This document shows positions 7,595-14,192 of a DNA stretch of 14,192 bases, one piece after another. Position 1 is the first letter of the stretch. Each line of letters opens with the position of its first letter. Both the position numbers and the translations under genes were made by a program. The DNA is taken from positions 1 to 14,192 of the forward strand of contig CAZRDB010000133.1 in NCBI GenBank assembly GCA_964598695.1, in the 5' to 3' direction. This stretch comes from CAZRDB01 sp964598695. Its GTDB lineage: Bacteria > Armatimonadota > Zipacnadia > UBA1398. Under the pieces are notes generated by a model. The model was not told the DNA's origin and searched no databases. It saw only the letters and a list, made by a program, of their open reading frames with translations.

Positions 7595-7620
7595 CGACGG
7601 CTGAGAGTGGGGAGTCACGG

Positions 7621-8937
7621 ATGCAGGACCTCATCGACGCCGCGCAAGCGGCATGTGACGCGGCGGTGCGCGCGGGCGCGGAGTTCGCCGACGTCTCGGC
7701 CTGGGCGGGCGAGAACCGCTCCGTCGATCTGGAACTCGGCCAGGTCAAGGAGATCGTGGCGCAGACGCACTCGGGGCTCTCGGTGCGGGCCTTCCGCCGG
7801 GGCGCGTGCGCCTGGACCTCGGCCAGCACGCTCGACCGGGAGACGGCCGCGACGGTCGGCGCCTCGGCGGCCTCGCTGGCCGCGATCGGCGACCCCGACC
7901 CCGACTTCCGGGAGCTGCCGGCGGGCGGCTCCGACCTGGTGGTGCCGGGGCTCTTCGACGAGGCCGTCGCCGGTCTCTCGATCGCCGACCTGATCGGCTT
8001 CCTCCTGCCCGAAGTCGAGGGGGCCCTGGCCGTCGCCGCGGACGCGACCGTCATGGGCGGCTGCGGTTGCTCCTGGGGCCGCAGCGTCCTCGTCAGCAGC
8101 CGGGGCTTCTCCGTCTCGCGGACCGGCTCGAGCGTCTCGTGCTACCTGAGCGCGGTGATCCGCCACGGCGACGACGTCGGCTCGTTCCACGAGTACACCT
8201 ACGGCCGCACGATGGACCGTTTCGCGCCGCGGGGGATCGGCCGCGTCGCGGCGGAGGGCGCCCAGCGCTACCTCGGGGCCCGCCATCTGGCCTCGGGCAC
8301 GCTGCCGATCATCTTCGGCTTCCGCGCCGCGGGCGGGATCCTCACGATGCTCGCCGGCCACGCGAACGCGGAGGACGTCCAGCGCAAGCGCAGCTACCTC
8401 GTGGGCAAGCGCGGGGAGACCGTGGCCTCGCCGGCGGTCACGCTGGTCGACGACCCGTTCATCCCCGGCGGCGGCGGAAGTTCGGCCACCGACGGCGAGG
8501 GCGTCCCGCACCGCACGCTCACGCTGGTCGATCGAGGCGTGTTGACGACCTACCTCCACAACTCCTACACGGCCGGCAAGGGCGGCGAGGAGAACACGGG
8601 CCACTCGACGCGGGGCGGCATCGCGCCGACCAACTGCAACCCGGTGCCGGGCGAGCGCCCCTTGGCGGAGATGATCGCCGAGGTGAAGGACGGCGTCTTC
8701 GTCGATGTCGGCCACCTGAGCGTGAACCGCACGAGCGGGGACTTCTCGCAGGTTCTCGACTTCGGCGTCAAGATCGAGAATGGCGAGCTGGCCTACCCGG
8801 TGAAGGAGACCATGATCTCGGGGAGCTACCCTGAGTTCCTCGCCCGCGTCGCGGAGATCAGCTCGGACTACCGCGAGGAGCCGGGCGCGATCCTGCCGGC
8901 GATGCGCGTGGACGACGTGCGCGTGGTGGGCCGCTAG
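7621..8937 (+). CDS. pmbA: PmbA/TldE-family protein (partner subunit of TldD)
   Basis: A 438-residue PmbA/TldE-type protein, near the ~450 residues of E. coli PmbA. It shares the family fold with its neighbour but has no HExxxH: the corresponding region reads GGILTMLAGHANAED. It does keep the C-terminal family signature GHSTRGG (327-333) and the closing strand region DFSQVLDFGVKIENGE. In characterised systems TldE carries no metal and forms a heterodimer with TldD that encloses the active site. ATG 7621 is preceded by GGGGAG (7609-7614) with a six-base spacer. It sits 26 bases after tldD and 49 bases before an exported protein of unknown function; all three are plausibly co-transcribed, although a GC-rich hairpin (8951-8968) lies in the second gap. 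It is Gly- and Ala-rich but appears intact. Confidence 0.92.
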   Translation: MQDLIDAAQAACDAAVRAGAEFADVSAWAGENRSVDLELGQVKEIVAQTHSGLSVRAFRRGACAWTSASTLDRETAATVGASAASLAAIGDPDPDFRELPAGGSDLVVPGLFDEAVAGLSIADLIGFLLPEVEGALAVAADATVMGGCGCSWGRSVLVSSRGFSVSRTGSSVSCYLSAVIRHGDDVGSFHEYTYGRTMDRFAPRGIGRVAAEGAQRYLGARHLASGTLPIIFGFRAAGGILTMLAGHANAEDVQRKRSYLVGKRGETVASPAVTLVDDPFIPGGGGSSATDGEGVPHRTLTLVDRGVLTTYLHNSYTAGKGGEENTGHSTRGGIAPTNCNPVPGERPLAEMIAEVKDGVFVDVGHLSVNRTSGDFSQVLDFGVKIENGELAYPVKETMISGSYPEFLARVAEISSDYREEPGAILPAMRVDDVRVVGR

Positions 8938-8950
8938 GGGACGAGCAGAC

Positions 8951-8968
8951 GGCGCGCGAGGGCGCGCC
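8951..8968 (+). promoter_or_regulatory. GC-rich hairpin in the pmbA to exported-protein gap
   Basis: GGCGCGC (8951-8957) pairs perfectly with GCGCGCC (8962-8968) around a GAGG tetraloop, ending five bases before the next ribosome-binding site. There is no T-run, so it is not a classical intrinsic terminator. It could stabilise transcript ends, partly attenuate, or modulate access to the downstream site. In such GC-rich DNA a chance origin is possible. Confidence 0.45.
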
Positions 8969-8973
8969 GCTCC

Positions 8974-8980
8974 GGAGGTG
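8974..8980 (+). promoter_or_regulatory. Ribosome-binding site that decides the start at 8987
   Basis: GGAGGTG ends six bases before ATG 8987. The in-frame GTG at 8978 lies inside this Shine-Dalgarno sequence and so cannot be the start it serves, which argues for 8987. Confidence 0.75.
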
Positions 8981-8986
8981 CACGGA

Positions 8987-10051
8987 ATGAGGGTGGATCC
9001 GCGCCCGGTGAGCGCGGTCGCGCTGGCGGTCTCGGTGGCGGCGGCGTTGCTCCTGGCCGCCGCGGGGTGGGCCCAAGCGGAGGAGGGCCTCTCGCCCGAT
9101 CCGACGATCTCGGAGCGCGACCCCGGGATCATCTCGGCCGAGCTGCCGGTCGCGGCGACCGAGGACGAGCCGGAGCGCGTCGAGTCGAAGTACGACGCGA
9201 TGGCTCGGGCCGCAGACTCGACCTACCGGCCGGGCCCGATCTTCTCGCGCGGCCCGGACGACCCGGTCCTCTACCGCGGCCCGTTCGTGCTGCGCAAGCG
9301 GCCGGTGCCGGCCGAGCACAAGTTCCCCTGGGACTACGGCCGGCGTTTCACCGAGGTCAAGCAGTTCCGCTACTACCCGTTCCTCGCCTGGGACGTCTAC
9401 CTCGACCGCGGCGACTGCCTGCAGCTCCTCGCGACCAACTACCTGTTCAACAGCGCGTTCCCGCCGCTGGGGACCGACTGCATCCGCGTGGGCGCCAAGT
9501 CGGGACTTGCCTACGTCGAGGTGATCGACGACCAGGGTGCGACCGCGAAGTACCTCGTGCTCCGGCTGCGCGACAAGACCCTCAAGGTCACACGGATCGA
9601 GGACACCACGGGCATGGGGGTGTTCGCGGTGTACACGATCTCCGGCTACTCGGGCGCCCGGTTCGCGCAGGACTACGTGCCCTCGGAGACGCCGATCCGG
9701 ATGACCATCCTCGCGAGCGAGAGAGCCGCGGCGCGTGAGGGCGAGCACCTCCGGCGGCTGCTCGACGGCTGGGAGGACGCCGAGTTCCACGGCTACTGGA
9801 CCCTGCCGGAGAAGCAGCACGTCCGCCACTGGGGCGGGATCTCGATGCCGCGGGAGCTGCGCGTGGTGGACGCCGAGGGCGACGGCCGGGCGACGGCGAC
9901 CCCGATCGACATCGGAGCGTTCGGTCTGATCTTCGAGCAGGCGCTCACCTACACGGGTCGCGGCTACGCCCCGTCGCCGGGCGCCGACTACGCCTTCCCG
10001 CTCTTCTTCCCCTCGGCCCCGGAGACGCCGCGCCGCCGCACGCAGGGGTAG
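8987..10051 (+). CDS. Exported protein of unknown function
   Basis: I do not recognise a family. The 354-residue product has a clear Sec signal peptide: Arg at 2 and 6, a hydrophobic Ala/Leu/Val core ~9-27, and a probable cut after AQA at residue 31. The mature part starts with an acidic, probably flexible stretch (32-70), followed by a Tyr/Phe/Trp-rich, probably beta-rich region ~85-330. There are only two cysteines (144 and 165), which could form a disulfide outside the cytosol. Acidic Asp/Gly strings such as DAEGDGRATA (295-304) could be loops. There are no membrane segments after the signal and no lipobox, so it is likely periplasmic or secreted. It lies 49 bases after pmbA, with its own strong ribosome-binding site, and ends just before a strong terminator, suggesting it is the last gene of the tldD-pmbA transcript. 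A functional link to the cytosolic TldD/PmbA protease is not shown by sequence. Confidence 0.8.
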   Translation: MRVDPRPVSAVALAVSVAAALLLAAAGWAQAEEGLSPDPTISERDPGIISAELPVAATEDEPERVESKYDAMARAADSTYRPGPIFSRGPDDPVLYRGPFVLRKRPVPAEHKFPWDYGRRFTEVKQFRYYPFLAWDVYLDRGDCLQLLATNYLFNSAFPPLGTDCIRVGAKSGLAYVEVIDDQGATAKYLVLRLRDKTLKVTRIEDTTGMGVFAVYTISGYSGARFAQDYVPSETPIRMTILASERAAAREGEHLRRLLDGWEDAEFHGYWTLPEKQHVRHWGGISMPRELRVVDAEGDGRATATPIDIGAFGLIFEQALTYTGRGYAPSPGADYAFPLFFPSAPETPRRRTQG

Positions 10052-10079
10052 GCCGGGGCGCGAGCCTCACATCCGATCG

Positions 10080-10116
10080 AACGGGCCGGAGCGCCGCGGG
10101 AGCGCCCCGGCCCGTT
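10080..10116. terminator. Bidirectional transcription terminator hairpin
   Basis: AACGGGCCGG (10080-10089) pairs with CCGGCCCGTT (10107-10116), and the stem continues inward with GCGC (10091-10094) against GCGC (10102-10105) after one A/C mismatch, leaving a seven-base loop. It lies between two convergent genes, the exported-protein gene ending at 10051 and the ThuA gene ending at 10133, so it can serve both strands. The T-tract is weak (TTCCTCCTCC on the plus side), as is common in GC-rich genomes. Confidence 0.8.
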
Positions 10117-10132
10117 CCTCCTCCGGCGAGCC

Positions 10133-10879
10133 CTACGGCTTGCCCTCGTAGTCGATGTCCTCGAGCGGGGGCATGTAGTGGTCGCGCTGCGACGGGGCCG
10201 AGGCGACGGGCTTGGCCCAGCGCACGGCGTTCGCGATGACCTTCTGGACGTTGGCGTCGTAGTAGATCGGGTAGGTCTCGTGGCCGGGGCGGAAGTAGAA
10301 GACCTTGCCGCGGCAGCGGTGCCAGCAGCAGCCGCTCCGGAAGACCTCGCCGCCGGCGAACCAGCTCACGAAGACGAGTTGGTCGGGGGCCGGGATGTCG
10401 AAGTGCTCGCCGTACATCTCGGTGTTGGGCAGCTCGAAGTACTCGGGCAGGCCCTCGGTGATCGGGTGCGCGGGGTCCATGACCCAGAGACGCTCCTTCT
10501 CGCCGATCTCGCGCCACTTGAGCATGCAGCCGGTGCCCATGAGCAGGCGGAAGGGCTTCGACATGTGGGCCGAGTGGAGGCCGATGAAGCCCATGCCGTC
10601 GAGCACCCGCTGGCGGACCCGCTCGGCGACCTCGTCCTTCACGAGGTGATGGGCCATGTGGCCCCACCAGGTGATGACATCGGTGTTGGCGAGGACCTCC
10701 GCCGAGAGGCCGTGGTCGTCGTCGGTGTCGAGCGTTGCGGTCGTGACCTCGAACTTGGGGTTCTCAGCGAGAGCCTTGGCGATGACGGTGTGCATGCCCT
10801 CGGGGTAGAGCTTCTTGACGGTCTCGTTCGTCTTCTCGTGCCGTCCTTCGTTCCAGACCAGGACGCGGATCTTGCCCAT
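10133..10879 (-). CDS. ThuA-domain protein (trehalose-utilisation family)
   Basis: A 248-residue single-domain ThuA protein (PF06283; class-I glutamine amidotransferase-like fold). Visible landmarks are the N-terminal strand KIRVLVWNEGRHEK (3-16), the DVITWWGHMAHH segment (67-78), GMGFIGLHSAHMSKPF (95-110) at the nucleophile-elbow position, which has Ser rather than Cys, HPITEGLP (138-145) and FRPGHETYP (196-204). ThuA proteins are linked to trehalose or other disaccharide catabolism, and many sit beside sugar oxidoreductases; the exact reaction is poorly defined. ATG 10879 is chosen because the conserved MGKIRV begins there and a purine-rich AAGGAAGGAG precedes it. An alternative GTG at 10903 overlaps that tract and adds eight low-complexity residues. 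The protein is cytosolic, with no signal peptide. It is divergent from the GH84 gene and ends at a shared terminator. Confidence 0.88.
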   Translation of the reverse strand: MGKIRVLVWNEGRHEKTNETVKKLYPEGMHTVIAKALAENPKFEVTTATLDTDDDHGLSAEVLANTDVITWWGHMAHHLVKDEVAERVRQRVLDGMGFIGLHSAHMSKPFRLLMGTGCMLKWREIGEKERLWVMDPAHPITEGLPEYFELPNTEMYGEHFDIPAPDQLVFVSWFAGGEVFRSGCCWHRCRGKVFYFRPGHETYPIYYDANVQKVIANAVRWAKPVASAPSQRDHYMPPLEDIDYEGKP

Positions 10880-10889
10880 AGGTGTCCGG

Positions 10890-10899
10890 CTCCTTCCTT
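10890..10899 (-). promoter_or_regulatory. Ribosome-binding site of the ThuA gene
   Basis: Reads AAGGAAGGAG on the minus strand, 10 bases before ATG 10879. It supports that start over GTG 10903, which lies just upstream of the tract. Confidence 0.6.
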
Positions 10900-10906
10900 G
10901 CACTTG

Positions 10907-10956
10907 GGCTCCGTAGGGAGCCGGAGGGGGGGTTCGCGACTGCGGGGCGAACCTCC
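10907..10956. promoter_or_regulatory. Two inverted repeats in the ThuA/GH84 divergent intergenic region
   Basis: GGCTCC (10907-10912) pairs with GGAGCC (10917-10922) around GTAG. Just beyond, GGGGGTTCGC (10928-10937) pairs with GCGAACCTCC (10947-10956) with one G-T wobble around nine bases. Both lie in the 158-base region between divergent genes, where operators for shared regulation would be expected. No clear -35/-10 boxes can be picked out in this GC-rich DNA. They could also be leader RNA structures of the ThuA transcript. Confidence 0.35.
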
Positions 10957-11026
10957 TTGGCCGGGTGAGGTCCGGCGAGGGCTTCGTCGCTCCGGGCGCG
11001 AACCGGTACCGGGTCTCACGAGGAGC

Positions 11027-11048
11027 GTGGTGTCTTCGTGTCTTCGTG
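11027..11048. repeat. Short tandem repeat (GTGTCTTC)n overlapping the GH84 start
   Basis: The 8-base unit GTGTCTTC occurs twice back to back (11030-11037, 11038-11045), followed by GTG (11046-11048) and preceded by GTG (11027-11029). On the minus strand this reads CACGAAGACACGAAGACAC, a simple motif I have often seen scattered between genes of environmental bacterial genomes. The second unit supplies the proposed start codon and first codons of the downstream gene. Confidence 0.55.
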
Positions 11049-12810
11049 CCTGCTCGCGCTGTGGCTCTGTCTCTCTTCCTGCTCCACCCCGTCGGCTCCG
11101 CTCGTGCGCCTGACGGGCTCCGACTTCACCGGCGGCGCGGCCTCGCTGTACGGGGCCGAGAAGGGCGGCGCCCTTCGCGTGAACTACGTGTACGCGGAGT
11201 CGACCGGAGACCACTCGCGGATGGCGACCCGGTTCGAGTGCCCTCCCCTCCCCGCCGAGCCCCTCGCGCTGTTCCTCCGTGCGCGACTGGATGACGGCCA
11301 CACGCCCTGTCCGGTCCGCGTGAGCGTGAACGGGGAGGCGGTGCTGGAGGGTCCCCACCTGTTCCCCAGCGACGACTGGGGCTGGCGAGCAGCGCCGCTC
11401 CCACCCGGCACGCTGCGGCCGGGCCCCTGCGAGATCCGTGTCGAGAACCTCTCCGTCGATGGCGCCATCGGGATGCCGCCGTGGTTCATGCTCGCGCGCG
11501 CGGTGGTCGCCCCCGTCGACTGGGCGCCGACCGACCGGGCGCCGATCGAGGAGGACTTCGCGGTCGACCTGCCCAGCGCGCGGCTGCCGCTCCCGACGCC
11601 GCTTGGCGCCGGGCGGACAGAGCCCGGATTCGCGATCCGCGGCATCAAGGGGTGGCTGTGGAGGCCGGAGCAGTACCTCGCGGAGATCCCCGTGCTGGCG
11701 CGCTACCGGATGAACTTCCTCATGAACTGCTACGGCAGCATGGCCGACATCGAGCACCACGCGTGGGGGGCGCCGGAGTGCAACCGGTGGTGGGAGCCGC
11801 TTCCGCTCGAGAAGCGGGCCGCCTACGCCGAGGTCGTCCGCGCCTGCCAGCGCCACGGGATCGCGTTCTGCTTCAGCATGAACCCCAACATCGGCAGCCG
11901 GCGTCTGCTCCGTTACGACAGCGAGGAGGACCTCGACCTCCTCTGGCGCCACTACCGGGGCTTCCAGCGCCTGGGGGTGCGATGGTTCGACATCCAGTTC
12001 GACGACATCACGGGGGGGATCGATCCGGCGGGGCAGGCCCGGTTCACGAACGCGCTGCTCGCGCGGCTGAGGAGGCATGATCCGGAGGCGCGGATGCTCT
12101 TCTGCCCCGTCTACTACTGGGGCACCGGGGAGGAGCCGGCGGCGCGGGCGTACCTGGAGGTCCTGGCCGAAGAGCTAGACCCCAGCGTGTACGTGTTCTG
12201 GACCGGCGACGCGGTGGTCGGGCGGGTCACTCGCGGGGCGGCGGAGTCGTACCGGCGGATCGTGGGCCACCGGCTGTTCCTGTGGGACAACTACCCGGTG
12301 AACGACGCCAACCCGACGATCCACCTCGGCCCGGTGCTCCACCGGGATCGAGACCTGTGCGCGGTGGTCGAGGGCTACCTCGCCAACCCGCTGGCCTCAC
12401 AGAACGAAGCGAACCGGATCCCGCTGCTCACCCAGGCCGACTACGCGTACAACCCCTGGGAGTACGATCCCGCGCGGAGCATCGGGCAGGCGATCCTCCA
12501 CCTCTCGGAGACGCCGGAGCAACGCATGGCGCTCCGGGACCTGGTCGAGCTGTACCCGGGCATGCTCCTGACCGGCGCGGGAACCGGCCACAATCCGGTG
12601 CGGGCGCGTTTCGCGGAGATCACGGCGCAGCCGCACCGACGTGTTCTGGCAGAGGCCTACCTGGCCCACGTCGAAGGGGTCCTGGATCGGTTGGCCACCG
12701 CGTTCCCGGGCCGGTTCGCCGATGCACGCGCGACGCTCGCGGCCGATCTCGACTGGCTGCGGGAGATGCACCGGCAGACCTACTCCACTCACCCTGCTAC
12801 TGGGCGGTGA
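11038..12810 (+). CDS. GH84-type beta-N-acetylglucosaminidase (NAGidase), probable lipoprotein
   Basis: A 590-residue exported glycosidase. A hydrophobic leader ends in a lipobox LSSC (12-15), predicting a lipid-anchored Cys15; the n-region oddly lacks Lys/Arg. Residues ~25-165 form a beta-rich domain with a carbohydrate-binding look (VRVSVNGEAVLEG). Residues ~195-475 match the GH84 catalytic barrel: RGIKGWLWRP (201-210), the catalytic pair D322-D323 in FDIQFDDI, VFWTGDAVV (386-394), LWDNYPVND (415-423) and the ADYAYNP region (467-473). GH84 enzymes remove beta-linked GlcNAc by substrate-assisted catalysis with two adjacent Asp. GTG 11038 is the only sensible start keeping the leader; AGGAG (11021-11025) lies 12 bases upstream, and the start falls inside a tandem repeat, so the 5' end is less certain. 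The gene is divergent from the ThuA gene, and its last 14 bases overlap the end of gltX on the other strand. Confidence 0.83.
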   Translation: MSSCLLALWLCLSSCSTPSAPLVRLTGSDFTGGAASLYGAEKGGALRVNYVYAESTGDHSRMATRFECPPLPAEPLALFLRARLDDGHTPCPVRVSVNGEAVLEGPHLFPSDDWGWRAAPLPPGTLRPGPCEIRVENLSVDGAIGMPPWFMLARAVVAPVDWAPTDRAPIEEDFAVDLPSARLPLPTPLGAGRTEPGFAIRGIKGWLWRPEQYLAEIPVLARYRMNFLMNCYGSMADIEHHAWGAPECNRWWEPLPLEKRAAYAEVVRACQRHGIAFCFSMNPNIGSRRLLRYDSEEDLDLLWRHYRGFQRLGVRWFDIQFDDITGGIDPAGQARFTNALLARLRRHDPEARMLFCPVYYWGTGEEPAARAYLEVLAEELDPSVYVFWTGDAVVGRVTRGAAESYRRIVGHRLFLWDNYPVNDANPTIHLGPVLHRDRDLCAVVEGYLANPLASQNEANRIPLLTQADYAYNPWEYDPARSIGQAILHLSETPEQRMALRDLVELYPGMLLTGAGTGHNPVRARFAEITAQPHRRVLAEAYLAHVEGVLDRLATAFPGRFADARATLAADLDWLREMHRQTYSTHPATGR

Positions 12811-14192
12811 GTTCGCCGGAGCGGATGCGGGCGGCGACGGAGCGGAGCCGCTCGACGGTGCGCTCCCGTCCGACAGCCACGAGCACCTCGAAGACGCCCG
12901 GGCCCTTCGGGCTGCCCGAGACGGCCATACGGGTCGCGTGGATCGCGTCGCCGTTGTGCCAGCCGCCGGCCTCGCACGCCGCGCGGAAGCAGGCCTCGGT
13001 CGCCTCGAGATCCCAGGCCGGGCAGGCGGCGAGCGCGGTCGCGATGCCCTCGAGCGCCTCCGGGGTCTCCGGCTTGGCGAGTAGGCGCTTGCGGGTCCCC
13101 TCCGGGTCCATGGGGTAGTCGTCGCGCAGGAGGTAGATCGAGGAGTCGGCGAGGTTCTTGAGGGTCCAGGCGCGGCTCTTGAGCAGCTCCGTCACCTCGA
13201 GCAGGCGCGCCCGCTCCTCCTCGGTCGGCGGATCGGCACACAGACCGGCGGCCTGGAAGAAGGGCAGGGCGTGGGGGAGGATCTCCTCGGCCGCGATCGC
13301 CTTGAGGTGCTCGGCGCCAAGGAACTCGAGCTTCTTGGGATCGAACACGGCCGGCGACGAGCTGACCCGCTCCAGCTTGAAGAGCTCCACCAGGTCCTGG
13401 AGCGAGAAGATCTCGCGCTCGTCGCCCGACGACCAGCCGAGCAGGGCGAGGTAGTTCGTGACGGCGCTCGCGAGGATCCCCTGCTCCTTATAGCCCGCGA
13501 TCGACTGCACGCCCGGGTCGCGCTTCGAGAGCTTGCGCCGCTGAGCGTTGAAGATCATCGGCAGGTGGCAGAAGGCGGGGAGCGGCAGGCCGAGCGCCTG
13601 GTAGAGCAGGATCTGCTTCGGCGTGTTCGAGGCATGGTCATCGCCGCGGATCACGGTCGAGACCTCCATGCTGGAGTCGTCGATCACGCAGGCGAAGTTG
13701 TACAGCGGGAAGCCGTCGGCCTTGCAGATGACGAAGTCGTCGAAGTCCTCGGACCGGAACTGCATGGTCCCTTTCACGACGTCGTCCCACGCGATGACGG
13801 TGGCCTCGTCGGGCAGACGGAAGCGGATGACTTGCCTCTCGCCTGCCTCGATCCGCTTGCGGGCCTCGGCCGGGTCGTAGTCGCGGTAGCGGCCGTCGTA
13901 CTTGGGGGCGACGATCCCGTTGGCGCGCTGCTCCTCACGCATGGCGGTCAGTTCCTCGGGCGTGGCGAAGCAGTGGTAGGCCTTGCCCTCGGCGAGCAGC
14001 CGGTCGATGGCCGCGCTGTAGAGCGGCAGGCGCTCGGACTGCAGGTACGGCCCGTAGTCGCCGCCGACCTCGGGGCCCTCATCCCAGTCGAGCCCCATCC
14101 ATCGCATGCTGGCGAGCAGGTCGGCGGTCGCCCCGGGCGTGTTGCGCTCGCGGTCGGTATCCTCGATGCGCAGGATGAACGTGCCGCCGACG
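12797..14192 (-). CDS. gltX: Glutamyl-tRNA synthetase (5' partial)
   Basis: Class I aminoacyl-tRNA synthetase that charges tRNA-Glu. The frame continues past the internal ATG at 14107 to the window edge, where it reads GGTFILRIEDTDRERN, a hallmark GluRS segment. So the start lies outside, and 464 residues are visible, with perhaps 25 missing including the HIGH motif. Other landmarks are WDEGPEVGGDYGPYLQSERL, VIRGDDHASNTPKQILLYQALG, the KMSKS-equivalent KLSKR (codons 13520-13534), then the anticodon-binding alpha-helical domain ending FEVLVAVGRERTVERL. The post-KLSKR sequence GYKEQGILASAVTNYLALLGW is typical of bacterial GluRS. The catalytic domain has no obvious GlnRS-like features; whether it discriminates Glu-tRNA from Gln-tRNA cannot be judged. 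It stops with TAG at 12797-12799, overlapping the convergent GH84 gene by 14 bases with no terminator hairpin between them. The assignment is secure. Confidence 0.96.
   Translation of the reverse strand, partial: VGGTFILRIEDTDRERNTPGATADLLASMRWMGLDWDEGPEVGGDYGPYLQSERLPLYSAAIDRLLAEGKAYHCFATPEELTAMREEQRANGIVAPKYDGRYRDYDPAEARKRIEAGERQVIRFRLPDEATVIAWDDVVKGTMQFRSEDFDDFVICKADGFPLYNFACVIDDSSMEVSTVIRGDDHASNTPKQILLYQALGLPLPAFCHLPMIFNAQRRKLSKRDPGVQSIAGYKEQGILASAVTNYLALLGWSSGDEREIFSLQDLVELFKLERVSSSPAVFDPKKLEFLGAEHLKAIAAEEILPHALPFFQAAGLCADPPTEEERARLLEVTELLKSRAWTLKNLADSSIYLLRDDYPMDPEGTRKRLLAKPETPEALEGIATALAACPAWDLEATEACFRAACEAGGWHNGDAIHATRMAVSGSPKGPGVFEVLVAVGRERTVERLRSVAARIRSGELTAQ

Noticed and set aside
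6197..8937. TldD/PmbA as part of a RiPP (microcin-like) biosynthetic cluster
   Set aside because: No precursor-like small gene, cyclodehydratase, radical SAM enzyme or exporter is visible nearby; TldD/PmbA pairs are widespread general proteases.
7615..9132. Minus-strand 505-codon frame opposite pmbA
   Set aside because: Low-complexity Arg/Ala/Asp-rich product mirroring the codons of a clear PmbA gene, with no start context. Shadow frame.
10639..12078. Minus-strand 479-codon frame opposite the GH84 gene, running into the ThuA gene
   Set aside because: Its sequence is an antisense shadow of the GH84 gene, then an out-of-frame reading of the ThuA gene; no domain is recognisable.
13520..13534. 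KLSKR followed by Asp-Pro in GluRS, instead of the common His-Gly, as a possible defect
   Set aside because: The signature lysines are intact and residues after the motif vary among bacterial GluRS; the surrounding sequence looks fully functional.

Overview
This is a GC-rich bacterial window (about 70% G+C by eye) from a draft or metagenome-derived scaffold: a run of ten N at 6057-6066 marks an assembly join. Signal peptides, a likely lipoprotein, polysaccharide-directed hydrolases and a TldD/PmbA pair suggest an environmental, carbohydrate-degrading heterotroph. The mix (six-hairpin glycosidase, ThuA, GH84, tandem amidohydrolases) recalls Armatimonadota or PVC-group genomes, but that placement is a guess from gene content. 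I see no rRNA, tRNA, CRISPR array or phage genes.

Layout. (1) 1-632, plus strand: the 3' part of a polytopic membrane protein of the LPG-synthase-TM/UPF0104 family. (2) 643-5998, minus strand: a compact operon read right to left. It holds an amidohydrolase broken at its 5' end beside the gap, an intact 278-residue amidohydrolase, a 246-residue metallophosphoesterase and a 1031-residue secreted glycosidase. The first three are joined by 4-base stop/start overlaps and the glycosidase follows after 33 bases. (3) 5999-6196: a gene-free join region with a possible mobile-element end, the N gap and a hairpin-dense stretch. (4) 6197-10051, plus strand: a tldD-like gene, a pmbA-like gene and an unrecognised exported protein, ending at a strong bidirectional hairpin (10080-10116). 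(5) 10133-12810: a minus-strand ThuA-domain gene and a divergently transcribed GH84-type N-acetylglucosaminidase lipoprotein, sharing an intergenic region with two inverted repeats. (6) 12797-14192, minus strand: gltX (glutamyl-tRNA synthetase), running off the window and overlapping the GH84 gene tail to tail by 14 bases.

Together the glycosidase operon, ThuA and GH84 genes point to external glycan breakdown and processing of the products. The TldD/PmbA pair is a cytosolic peptidase module. Nothing here is a clearly new system. The best leads are the disrupted amidohydrolase at the gap, two CxxC motifs in the intact amidohydrolase, a simple repeat at the GH84 start codon, the C-terminal rhamnosidase-type domain of the large glycosidase, and the unknown exported protein behind tldD/pmbA.
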